Assembly (NCBI GenBank): GCA_029050995.1
Contig: JAIDLO010000208.1
Coordinates: 1-17,844, forward strand
Reading direction: 5' to 3'
DNA: 17,844 nt
Source of the DNA: Eubacterium sp.
GTDB lineage: Bacteria; Bacillota; Clostridia; Oscillospirales; Acutalibacteraceae
Shown here: positions 1-6,978 of the stretch, one piece after another
Layout: every line of letters begins with the position of its first letter
How positions within the stretch are numbered: the first letter of the stretch is position 1
The notes under the pieces: model-generated
Told to the model about the DNA's origin: nothing
Seen by the model: only the letters and a program-made list of their open reading frames with translations
Databases searched by the model: none
Position numbers and translations under genes: made by a program

Positions 1-33
1 CATAAATATTGACAAATTATTGATTTTATAAAT

Positions 34-75
34 AAAAAACCTTGTATATAAAGATATACAAGGTCATTTTTTTTA
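34..75. terminator. Bidirectional intrinsic terminator closing the apbE-eet operon
   Basis: An 11-bp perfect stem (ACCTTGTATAT, positions 39-49, pairing with ATATACAAGGT, 54-64) has a 4-nt loop. On the minus strand it is followed by six Us (34-39) just past the stop of the last operon gene. On the plus strand it is followed by a run of Ts (67-74). It can therefore end the apbE operon and also block transcription entering from the left edge. Confidence 0.85.
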
Positions 76-582
76 CATATTAAATTTCATTTTTTGAAAT
101 CTATCAATTACAATTTTGGAAACAACACCTAAAAGAAGCCCCGTTAACAAACCTGCAACAAGCAAAACAGGCAGATAATATGCAATATTCGGCGTTTCCA
201 TAATAAGAGCCGCAACAATAATCTGGCCGATATTATGGCATATACCGCCAAGCATACTTACGCCGATAATAGAAAGCTTTGTTTTCTTCGCAAGATACAT
301 AACAACAAAGCTTAATATACCGCCGCAAAGGCTGTACGGAAGCGATACCGTAATATTACCAAAGGTTAATGATGTTAAAAATATCCTAATCAGCGATATG
401 GAAAACGCCTGGCTTGGTTTCATAATATACAGCGCAACAACGACAACAAGATTGGCAAGCCCGAGCTTTACACCGGGAATTCCGAAATTGAAAGGAATCA
501 AGCTTTCAAAATAGCTGAACACAAACGCAAGCGCAACCATCAAGCCATAAAGAGCTACTGTTTGTACTTTATTTTTCTTCAT
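73..582 (-). CDS. Gx transporter / HepI-like membrane protein (EetB-like)
   Basis: A 169-residue, very hydrophobic protein with about five membrane segments. The pattern GIPGVKLGLAN near residues 35-45, SLCGGILSF near 84-92 and LGGICHNIGQ near 111-120 matches the family annotated as Gx transporter or heptaprenyl diphosphate synthase component I. The fold is related to ECF-transporter S components. In Listeria, the protein called EetB in the flavin-based extracellular electron-transfer locus belongs, as I recall, to this family. The gene is last in a four-gene unit, 9 nt after the EetA-like gene, with RBS AGAGGA 5 nt before the ATG. Following apbE and an FMN-binding gene, it more likely serves extracytosolic electron transfer or flavin/quinone handling than prenyl synthesis. 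Family assignment is solid; function is inferred. Confidence 0.82.
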   Translation of the reverse strand: MKKNKVQTVALYGLMVALAFVFSYFESLIPFNFGIPGVKLGLANLVVVVALYIMKPSQAFSISLIRIFLTSLTFGNITVSLPYSLCGGILSFVVMYLAKKTKLSIIGVSMLGGICHNIGQIIVAALIMETPNIAYYLPVLLVAGLLTGLLLGVVSKIVIDRFQKMKFNM

Positions 583-591
583 AAATTTCCT

Positions 592-957
592 CTATGCCAC
601 AGCATCTATATCATCTGCATTCCGTTCATTCACAACGGAAACAACAACCTTATGCGGCAAACAAATGATAGAGTCGCCATTTCTGTGTATTTTTCTATGG
701 TGCGTACAAATACCGTCAGGGCAGTTTGCTTCGCGCATTTCAGCTTCCCCGTCCTTAATCACAAGAACATTTTTCCCGCCGTTCTCTGTTGCTATTTCAC
801 GAATTGCATCCTCATTAAGTGAAAGTGTTTCCGTAATATTGCCGTCAATCTCAATCTGAACATAAGCACCTTCACGGTCAAAGCCATAAAGAAAAAACAC
901 AAGAGCGCCGACAATAACTGCAACAACTGCAATTAGAATAAAATCTGCTTTTTTCAT
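592..957 (-). CDS. NusG domain II-containing membrane-anchored protein (EetA-like)
   Basis: A 121-residue protein with one N-terminal membrane anchor (about residues 5-24) and a small extracytosolic domain. Diagnostic elements are NCPDGIC (Cys79 and Cys84) and IICLPHK (Cys99, His102), the conserved cysteines and LPH turn of the NusG domain II family. Despite the name, these proteins are not transcription factors. The protein called EetA in Gram-positive extracellular electron transfer is of this type, to my recollection. The ATG overlaps the stop of the upstream FMN-binding gene by one base (TAATG) and has no clear Shine-Dalgarno site, so translation is probably coupled. The three Cys could hold a disulfide or a metal; the sequence alone does not say which. 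Confidence 0.85.
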   Translation of the reverse strand: MKKADFILIAVVAVIVGALVFFLYGFDREGAYVQIEIDGNITETLSLNEDAIREIATENGGKNVLVIKDGEAEMREANCPDGICTHHRKIHRNGDSIICLPHKVVVSVVNERNADDIDAVA

Positions 958-1550
958 TATTGAGCTGCTGTATCAGCAGGTGCATAATTCTCTGCTACAA
1001 AAGCCTGTGCATTATTAACAGCCTCAAGAACAGCATTTGAAGAGATTGTTGAACCTGATATAAGATCAATAGGAGAACCTGTTTCATCGGATTTTAAAGG
1101 AACAACAGGGAGAAGTCTTGCAGCAAACTGATTTTTGAACGCATCTTCCTTAATTCTTACACCAAGATATTCTGTTTCCTCTTGCTGAAGAACATCAATA
1201 GAAGCAAGAATGGTTCCGTCTGCTGAAATGGTTGATTCAATTTCAATTGGAACTTCTGTATTATAGCCAATTGCCGTTCCTGTAACAACATAAGCTACAA
1301 CCTTGCCGCTTGCGTCATAAGCTTCTTTTACTTCTGTAACATTATAATCGCCTGCATTCGTTGATGAAATATCTATTTCCTTTGTATCAGCGATTGTAAA
1401 GCTGATTTCAACAGGATTTCTGTACTTGCCGTTCTGTATATAATCAAGAACAACACAGCCAACAATAACAGCAGCAGACAAAACAACCATAACGGCTAAT
1501 GAAATTAACCATGTAAGTGAATTCTTCTTAAAATGTGCCTGTTTCCTCAT
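957..1550 (-). CDS. Membrane-anchored FMN-binding domain protein
   Basis: A 197-residue protein with one N-terminal membrane helix (about 13-35) followed by a single FMN_bind domain like that of RnfG/NqrC. The flavinylation motif is D162-L-I-S-G-S-T168. Known ApbE targets have the form DxxSGAT, with FMN linked through phosphate to the Thr, so Thr168 is the predicted acceptor; Ser replaces the usual Ala. An ETEYLG sequence near 125-130 sits where family members have ETPGxG. RBS AAGGAG lies 7 nt before the ATG and overlaps the apbE stop codon (11-nt gap). Lying between apbE and eetA-like genes, it is the natural substrate of the neighbouring ApbE and probably carries electrons on the outer face of the membrane. 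Confidence 0.85.
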   Translation of the reverse strand: MRKQAHFKKNSLTWLISLAVMVVLSAAVIVGCVVLDYIQNGKYRNPVEISFTIADTKEIDISSTNAGDYNVTEVKEAYDASGKVVAYVVTGTAIGYNTEVPIEIESTISADGTILASIDVLQQEETEYLGVRIKEDAFKNQFAARLLPVVPLKSDETGSPIDLISGSTISSNAVLEAVNNAQAFVAENYAPADTAAQ

Positions 1551-1561
1551 AATGATTCTCC

Positions 1562-2602
1562 TTATTTTTTAATATATTTTTCAAAACCTGAGCTGAAGGT
1601 TTTATTGTATTCCTTATCTATCCAGACAGCTTCAACACCGTCTGTTGCCTCAACAAGCTTTTTGCCGTTCTCAACGCTCATATTGAAAAGCGTTGTTGAA
1701 AGTGCATCCCCGAGCGCGGAATCATCGCATATAACGGAAACGCTTGCAACATATTCGCTTGGCATAAGCGTATCCGGATTTATGATATGGCAATATTTTT
1801 TACCGTCTACCGTATAATATCTTTGGTAATCTCCGCTTGTAACTACCGTTAAATCCGTTATCTGAACGACTTCAACATAGTCCATATAATCCAAATTCGG
1901 GCTTTCGATTTCTATATTCCAAAGGCTTCCGTCTTCCTTATGACCAAAGGTATAGGCATTTCCGCCAATGCTGATAACACCCGACTGCCACAAATTTTCA
2001 GAAGCCCATTTGCAGACCTCCTGAACAGCATAGCCCTTTGCAATAGCACCGACATCAAGCTTCATTTCGGGGTCTTCAAAATAAACGGTTTTCTTTTCCT
2101 TATCAATAACAAGAGAATTGATATCTGTATGCTTTGAAGCCTTTTCAAGCTCTTTCATATCAGGTAGCACTGCATCATCCGGATTATTGATTCCATGCTG
2201 GCGGTAATCATGCCAGACAGACAAAACAGCACCGAAGCAGATATTTGTTTTGCCCGAACTCAGCTTATAAACCTCTTTACCGTATTCAAGCAAATCTATA
2301 ATTCTGCCGTCTACCTCAACAGGGGCATCCTTCGCCTTTGCATTCAGCGTATTAAGATTATTAATTCCGTCATATGCATTGTAGATATCATAAAGATGAT
2401 CATACTCTTCAAGCTTATTATGGAATTCTTCAAGATGCGCATTAAAAGCATCCTGGCTGTTATCATATGCAATAACGGTTGATGCGGTATCAAACAAATC
2501 AAGAAAACTTGACGAAAAACGCTCTGCCTTTTGGCTTGCACTGCAGGAGCAGCAAACCAGCATAACCATTAAGGATAATAAAACACATAGAAATTTCTTC
2601 AT
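1562..2602 (-). CDS. apbE: FAD:protein FMN transferase (ApbE), lipoprotein
   Basis: A 346-residue enzyme that transfers FMN from FAD to Thr in extracytosolic flavoproteins. Motifs in order: N-terminal signal with Cys17, Cys18 and Cys20, where LVCC fits a lipobox with Cys18 lipidated; DVGAIAKGYAV (183-193); SIGGNAY (211-217); HIINPDTLMP (272-281, usually DPxTGxP, so Gly is Leu here); DALSTTLF (299-306, metal-binding region). I chose the ATG at 2602 because it opens the signal peptide; the in-frame TTG at 2626 lies upstream of the -10 element. No Shine-Dalgarno site precedes the ATG and the -10 hexamer ends only 9 nt before it, so the mRNA may be leaderless. Likely substrates are RnfG, RnfD and the FMN-binding protein just downstream. 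Confidence 0.93.
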   Translation of the reverse strand: MKKFLCVLLSLMVMLVCCSCSASQKAERFSSSFLDLFDTASTVIAYDNSQDAFNAHLEEFHNKLEEYDHLYDIYNAYDGINNLNTLNAKAKDAPVEVDGRIIDLLEYGKEVYKLSSGKTNICFGAVLSVWHDYRQHGINNPDDAVLPDMKELEKASKHTDINSLVIDKEKKTVYFEDPEMKLDVGAIAKGYAVQEVCKWASENLWQSGVISIGGNAYTFGHKEDGSLWNIEIESPNLDYMDYVEVVQITDLTVVTSGDYQRYYTVDGKKYCHIINPDTLMPSEYVASVSVICDDSALGDALSTTLFNMSVENGKKLVEATDGVEAVWIDKEYNKTFSSGFEKYIKK

Positions 2603-2611
2603 AGTATATTG

Positions 2612-2640
2612 ATTATAACACAACAATAAAAAACTTTCAA
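2612..2640 (-). promoter_or_regulatory. Promoter of apbE operon
   Basis: TTGAAA (2635-2640), a 17-nt spacer and TATAAT (2612-2617), with TGTG directly before the -10 (extended -10). The -35 begins right after the U-tract of the upstream gene's terminator. The predicted start of transcription is about 3 nt before the apbE ATG. Confidence 0.85.
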
Positions 2641-2641
2641 C

Positions 2642-2669
2642 AAAAAAGAGAGAGTCTTGCGACTCTCTC
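2642..2669 (-). terminator. Intrinsic terminator of the FMN_bind-like lipoprotein gene
   Basis: A perfect 9-bp stem, GAGAGAGTC (minus strand, 2669-2661) with GACTCTCTC (2656-2648), closes a GCAA tetraloop and is followed by six Us (2647-2642). It lies 20 nt after the stop codon and isolates the lipoprotein gene from apbE. Confidence 0.93.
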
Positions 2670-2688
2670 CAAAGAATTTATATTCTAA

Positions 2689-3681
2689 TTATGCCTGTGC
2701 AGCATTAGCTACAGTTTCAGCAATTGAGCTGATTGTAATTGTGCAGCCTGCTTTAAGGTCAGCATCAGATGATTTACCATCTTCGCCTACAGCAGCCTTA
2801 ATCTGATCAGCAGTTTTGCCGATAGCCCATTTCTGATAAGCATCAGCCTGCTCATACCATTCGCCGCCGTTAGGAATAACGCCCATCTGAGCAGATACAG
2901 CCTTCATATTGTAATCTTCTTTAAGATCCTTCTTTGAAGTGATTGTGCCTGCTTTAACAGTGAATTTACCGTCAGCCATTGTGCCTTTGCCCTGAGCAGC
3001 ATCAATGAGGCAAGATGTAATCTTACCGTCAGCGTCTGTTGTTACAGCAGCAACATTTGAATCATACTGAAGAAGCTTTACGCCGTCGCTCTCATAGTAC
3101 TTTTCAGTCTTAATGTTAAGAGCAAGTTTATCATCAGTTGTTGCACCAAGATCTGCTGCACTTTCTACAGCTTTAGCTACAGTTTCAGCAATTCCGGTAA
3201 TTGTGATTGTGCAGCCAGCTGTGAGGTCTGCATCTGTTGATTTACCGTCTGCGCCTACAGCAGCTCTGATATCAGCAGCTGTTTTGCCCTTAGCCCAAGC
3301 CATAAATGCATCAGCCTGCTCGAACCATTCTCCGCCGCCTTGGATATTACCAATCTGAGCAGATGTTTCTTTCATAGCATAGTCGCCCTGCTTCTCATAC
3401 TTTGTTCTGAGATCTACGCCATAATCAGCGTCAGCTTTAGCAAGGTCCGGCTTTGTCTGAGCTTCGTCAATCTTAATGTCAACGATTTTGCCGTCAGCAT
3501 CAACTGTTACAGCAGCAGCAACAACATCAATTGTAAGAGTAGTATCTTTTACTTCATCGATTGTGCCTGTTACAGCTAAACCTGTTTTTACAGCAGTACC
3601 TTTTTTACCGCCGCAAGCTGCGAAAGAAACAGCAAGAACAGCTACAAGAACTACTGCAAGAACTTTTTTAAAGTTTTTCAT
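2689..3681 (-). CDS. Lipoprotein with two FMN_bind-like repeats
   Basis: A 330-residue protein. Residues 1-22 form a signal peptide ending in VSFAAC, so Cys23 should be lipidated and the protein held on the outer membrane face. Two tandem repeats follow (about 51-176 and 207-330), sharing DADGKI, GGEW(F/Y)EQADA, a KTA(A/D) stretch, DGKS(T/S)DADL and AGCTITI. The last part aligns with the flavinylation end of FMN_bind domains (DxxSGATxT), but reads DLTAGCT (Thr158) and DLKAGCT (Thr314): the acceptor Thr is kept, Ser is Ala and Ala is Cys. Similar tandem proteins (PplA) act in Gram-positive extracellular electron transfer. The gene stands alone between rnfB and apbE with its own strong promoter, RBS (AAAGGAG, 8 nt spacing) and terminator, so it is probably abundant. 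Whether it binds flavin is unproven. Confidence 0.75.
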   Translation of the reverse strand: MKNFKKVLAVVLVAVLAVSFAACGGKKGTAVKTGLAVTGTIDEVKDTTLTIDVVAAAVTVDADGKIVDIKIDEAQTKPDLAKADADYGVDLRTKYEKQGDYAMKETSAQIGNIQGGGEWFEQADAFMAWAKGKTAADIRAAVGADGKSTDADLTAGCTITITGIAETVAKAVESAADLGATTDDKLALNIKTEKYYESDGVKLLQYDSNVAAVTTDADGKITSCLIDAAQGKGTMADGKFTVKAGTITSKKDLKEDYNMKAVSAQMGVIPNGGEWYEQADAYQKWAIGKTADQIKAAVGEDGKSSDADLKAGCTITISSIAETVANAAQA

Positions 3682-3723
3682 TGTTTTTTCTCCTTTATGA
3701 AAAAATATTTTTTTTGCATTTAG

Positions 3724-3752
3724 ATAATAAACTAAAAAATAGCAATTGTCAA
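3724..3752 (-). promoter_or_regulatory. Strong promoter of the lipoprotein gene
   Basis: Consensus TTGACA (3747-3752), a 17-nt spacer and TATTAT (3724-3729). The -35 overlaps a dyad (AATTGT at 3745-3750 and ACAATT at 3759-3764), which could be an operator or simply AT-rich chance. Confidence 0.85.
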
Positions 3753-3770
3753 TGATTTACAATTAAATAA

Positions 3771-4568
3771 TTAAAATGCCTTGATGATTTTTCTTGGACA
3801 TTTTTCGACACAGGTTCCGCACTTTGAGCATTTTGAATAATCAATTTTAGCAATATTATTTTCAAAAATAATAGCATCATTCGGGCAGTTTTTAGCACAG
3901 ATACTGCAGCCGATACAACCTGATGTGCAGGCATTGATAACATCCTTACCCTTTGAGGTTGAAGAGCACTGCACTCTGTAATGTGTTCCGGCAGGAACAA
4001 TTTCGATCAGATTATGCGGACAAACCTTTGCGCATTTGCCGCAGGCAATACAAAGGCTTTCATCAACAACAGCCTTGCCGTCTACAACCTTGATTGCATC
4101 TGTATCGCAGACTGCTGCACAAGTGCCGTAACCAAGGCATCCGTGCTTACAGGAGAAACGGCTTGAATCCGGCATACCTGCTGCATAACCGCAGGTCTGA
4201 ACACCGAAATAATTATAATCTGTTTTCTTCGCGTCACAGTTTCCGCTGCATTTAACGAATGCAACCTTGCGTTCAACTTCGCCAACCTCTTCGCCCATAA
4301 TAGCGCCGATTTTCTTGGCAACAGCCGTTCCGCCTACAGGGCAGGCAGAAACAGAAGCCTTGCCCTCTGCGATAGCCTTTGCACAGCTGTCGCATCCTGC
4401 ATAGCCACAGCCGCCGCAGTTACTGCCCGGAAGCTCTTCACGAATCAGAATTTCCTTTTCATTAACATCAACATGAAATACTTTTTCAGCAATGCTGAGC
4501 ACAATACCAATAACAAGGCTGATACCGCACAAAACAGCAATTGCAATTATAATCTGTTTGAAATCCAT
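3771..4568 (-). CDS. rnfB: Rnf complex subunit B, multi-cluster ferredoxin-type protein
   Basis: A 265-residue protein with an N-terminal membrane helix (5-27), then the RnfB-type [4Fe-4S] motif CGGCGYAGC...CPVG (Cys51, 54, 59, 76). Next come the CKHGCLGYGTC cluster region (Cys140-154) and three CxxCxxCxxxC sets (173-183, 218-228, 247-257, each followed by Pro). Additional Cys lie at 107, 111, 126, 201 and 214. RnfB receives electrons from reduced ferredoxin at the cytoplasmic face and passes them into the Rnf complex. It is the last gene of rnfCDGEAB, 12 nt after rnfA, with RBS AGGAGG 5 nt before the ATG. No obvious hairpin terminator follows, so some transcription could enter the lipoprotein gene, which has its own promoter. 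Confidence 0.95.
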   Translation of the reverse strand: MDFKQIIIAIAVLCGISLVIGIVLSIAEKVFHVDVNEKEILIREELPGSNCGGCGYAGCDSCAKAIAEGKASVSACPVGGTAVAKKIGAIMGEEVGEVERKVAFVKCSGNCDAKKTDYNYFGVQTCGYAAGMPDSSRFSCKHGCLGYGTCAAVCDTDAIKVVDGKAVVDESLCIACGKCAKVCPHNLIEIVPAGTHYRVQCSSTSKGKDVINACTSGCIGCSICAKNCPNDAIIFENNIAKIDYSKCSKCGTCVEKCPRKIIKAF

Positions 4569-4580
4569 ACGAACCTCCTA

Positions 4581-5159
4581 TTAAGCAAATGCTGTAAAGC
4601 CATAAAAGGCAATTGACATAAGGCATGCCGTCATAAGCACTGCCGGTGTACCTCTGAATGATTTCGGGAAATTATTGTTTTCTGTTTTTTCACGCACACC
4701 TGCCATAATGATAATAGCAATGCAGAAGCCTACTGCTGTTCCAAGACCTGTTACAACGCTTGTAACAAAATCATTTTCAGCCTGTACATTCGTAAGAGCC
4801 GTACCGAGAACTGCGCAGTTTGTTGTAATCAAAGGAAGATATACACCAAGGCTTTTATAAAGAGCCGGAACTGCTTTTTTAAGGAAGAGCTCAACAAGCT
4901 GAACAAGGAAAGCAATAACCATAATAAATACAATCGTATTCAGATAGGTTAAGTTAAGCTTTTCAAGCACAAATGTGTAAAGCAGGCTTGCTACTGCTGA
5001 GGAAAGCGTAATAACGAAAATAACTGCTCCGCCCATACCGGCGGCAGTTTTTGTATTTTTGGAAACACCGATAAACGGGCAAATGCCAAGGAACTGACTC
5101 AATACAACATTGTTTATAAGTGCAGTTGTAAGAAGCACTAAAAATAAAGTTTTAACCAT
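4581..5159 (-). CDS. rnfA: Rnf complex subunit A, integral membrane protein
   Basis: A 192-residue protein with six predicted membrane segments, the normal size for RnfA/NqrE. Conserved half-motifs GICPFIG (Cys27) and TNCAVLG (Cys115) are present. In structurally studied Rnf/NQR complexes these Cys, with the equivalent pair in RnfE, hold an iron-sulfur cluster in the middle of the membrane. The ATG overlaps the rnfE stop codon by one base (TAATG), with GGAGG about 10 nt upstream inside rnfE, so translation is coupled. RnfA and RnfE are inverted homologues forming the core that carries electrons across the membrane. Confidence 0.95.
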   Translation of the reverse strand: MVKTLFLVLLTTALINNVVLSQFLGICPFIGVSKNTKTAAGMGGAVIFVITLSSAVASLLYTFVLEKLNLTYLNTIVFIMVIAFLVQLVELFLKKAVPALYKSLGVYLPLITTNCAVLGTALTNVQAENDFVTSVVTGLGTAVGFCIAIIIMAGVREKTENNNFPKSFRGTPAVLMTACLMSIAFYGFTAFA

Positions 5160-5854
5160 TATTCCTTAACCTCCCCTTCTGCTGTTTTGCCTTCTGCTTC
5201 TGCTGAAGGACATTCAGCGCAGTTACCGCTGCAAGCGCCGTTGCCCTTAACATGGCGGTTTGCACCTTTCGCCTTGAATTTGTTCTGAAGTGCACAAAGA
5301 ATGGAAAGCACGAAGAATGCACCCGGAGCCAATACGAAGATTGAAACAGGCTCGTACTTTTCAGGCATAATCTGAAGACCGAACAAGGTTCCGCTTCCGA
5401 TCAGCTCTCTTACAATACCGATAATTGTAAGTCCTACTGTGAAGCCAAGACCGATACCAACACCATCAAATATTGAAAGTATAGGACCATTCTTTGAAGC
5501 ATACTGTTCTGCTCTGCCTAAAATAATGCAGTTTACAACGATAAGCGGAATATAAATTCCAAGGCTTTCGTAAAGAGAGGTTACATAGGCATGCATAAGC
5601 ATTTCAATGATTGTTACGAATGAAGCTATAATAATGATATAAACAGGAACGCGTACACCATTTGGAATAACTTTTCTCAAAAGAGAAATCAAAAGGTTGG
5701 ACATAATGAGAACTGCCATCGTTGCCAGTCCCATTCCAAGACCGTTTTTCGCACTTGTTGTTACTGCAAGAGTGGGACACATACCAAGCATAAGAACGAG
5801 TACGGGATTTTCTTTAACGATACCGTTATAAAGTCTTTCTAAAATTGCTTTCAT
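5159..5854 (-). CDS. rnfE: Rnf complex subunit E, with Cys-rich C-terminal tail
   Basis: A 231-residue membrane protein homologous to RnfA/NqrD. Conserved GMCPTLA (Cys26) and VNCIILG (Cys109) supply the second pair of ligands for the intramembrane iron-sulfur cluster. Six hydrophobic segments end near residue 190; then comes a soluble tail with CSGNCAEC (Cys208, 212, 215) and an acidic end. I chose the ATG at 5854 because AAAGGAG lies 10 nt before it. A GTG at 5863, which overlaps the rnfG stop as GTGA, would sit only 1-2 nt from that RBS. The tail is an extension beyond the minimal RnfE fold and could bind a metal; see the findings. Confidence 0.94.
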   Translation of the reverse strand: MKAILERLYNGIVKENPVLVLMLGMCPTLAVTTSAKNGLGMGLATMAVLIMSNLLISLLRKVIPNGVRVPVYIIIIASFVTIIEMLMHAYVTSLYESLGIYIPLIVVNCIILGRAEQYASKNGPILSIFDGVGIGLGFTVGLTIIGIVRELIGSGTLFGLQIMPEKYEPVSIFVLAPGAFFVLSILCALQNKFKAKGANRHVKGNGACSGNCAECPSAEAEGKTAEGEVKE

Positions 5855-5859
5855 GAATC

Positions 5860-6978
5860 TCACTCTCCTTTCACATTCGCTAAAACGCTGATTTTACCGG
5901 CAACCGGGGAAGCACTTGAAGATGCGTCAGCTGTATCTTCCTCAGGTGCATCTGCCTCCGCAAGGAAGCTTTCCGATAAACCGCCGCCATAATTTTCCTG
6001 GTAATACTTGATTGCCTCGTTAACTGCCGCATTAACAGCCTTTGTTGTAAAGGTTGCACCTGCGATTGCGTCAATCTCGTTATTAGCCTTATTTGCTCCG
6101 CTCGGAACAGAGGTTATCTTATCAGCCTTTAAACCTACAAACTGATCAGCATAGCCCGGCTCACTTGCCTTTGCGCCATAGCCTACAGTTTCGTTAGAGG
6201 ATACGATTTCAAAGCTCTTTAATGTTGCATCCTTGTTTATAACAACTGCAAGAGTAATATCTCCTGCAAAGCCTTTTTTAGAAGTTACAGTAATTTTATA
6301 ACCGCCGTCAACCTCTTCGGCATTGTCAACTGAAACAGTCTGTGCCTTTTTAACACCGCCGCCAAAGTTTTCCTGATAGAAAACAATCGCACCGTTTACT
6401 GCTTCCGTTACGGCATTTGTTGTAATTGTAGCACCGCTGATTGCATCAATTTCACTGTCTGATGCATTGCCTGTTTTCGTAAATGAAAGCATGCCCTCAG
6501 CACTCTTACCGGCAAACTGTGATTTGAATTCCGGATTTGTGCAGTTTGCACCAAAGCCAGGTGTTTCATTATTTGAAATAACATCAAAGCCTGCGATCTT
6601 GCCGTCCTTTGTAATGCCGACAGCAATCTGAAGATCAGCGCCGTAACCATTCTGGGTTGTTGCGGAAATAGCATAACCGATCAGATTTCCGCTTGCATCC
6701 TGCGCAGCGAGAACATTATTGATTGTACATTTCTGGATATCTGCACTTTCAAGAAGCTCGGTTGATTTTTCAAGCATAGCCTCCTTACCGTCTACCTGCG
6801 CAAATTCCTTTGCATCCGTATAAGCGGCAGACAGGGAAGCTGCTTCAGCAGCAATCTGCGCCTCTTCAATCGGACCCATTGTAACCTGGTTTACAATAGC
6901 AAGCAATGCAACGGAAACTAAAGTTACAACAAAAATAACGATTGTATTCTTTAAAATACTTGATTTCTTTTCAGCCAT
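5860..6978 (-). CDS. rnfG: Rnf complex subunit G with duplicated FMN-binding domain
   Basis: A 372-residue protein, against roughly 180-220 for usual RnfG. One membrane helix (about 10-31) is followed by two FMN_bind domains. The first has ETPGFGA (138-144) and D178-A-I-S-G-A-T184; the second has ETVGYGA (263-269) and D303-A-I-A-G-A-T309. Both end in a similar segment, (I/A)xxYQEN(F/Y)GGG. The S/AGAT threonines are the predicted sites of covalent FMN attachment by ApbE. A Pro/Ser/Ala/acidic tail (340-372) follows. The ATG overlaps the rnfD stop (TAATG), with AAAGGAG upstream. The duplication offers two covalent FMNs on the extracytosolic side of the complex. Nothing in the reading frame suggests an assembly error. 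Confidence 0.93.
   Translation of the reverse strand: MAEKKSSILKNTIVIFVVTLVSVALLAIVNQVTMGPIEEAQIAAEAASLSAAYTDAKEFAQVDGKEAMLEKSTELLESADIQKCTINNVLAAQDASGNLIGYAISATTQNGYGADLQIAVGITKDGKIAGFDVISNNETPGFGANCTNPEFKSQFAGKSAEGMLSFTKTGNASDSEIDAISGATITTNAVTEAVNGAIVFYQENFGGGVKKAQTVSVDNAEEVDGGYKITVTSKKGFAGDITLAVVINKDATLKSFEIVSSNETVGYGAKASEPGYADQFVGLKADKITSVPSGANKANNEIDAIAGATFTTKAVNAAVNEAIKYYQENYGGGLSESFLAEADAPEEDTADASSSASPVAGKISVLANVKGE

Noticed and set aside
2603..2626. Longer ApbE start at TTG 2626
   Set aside because: It lies inside the promoter spacer, upstream of the -10; the signal peptide begins at the ATG at 2602.
2689..3681. Treating the near-identical lipoprotein repeats as an assembly duplication
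   Set aside because: The two copies differ throughout at both base and residue level and have different linkers, so they are an old internal duplication.
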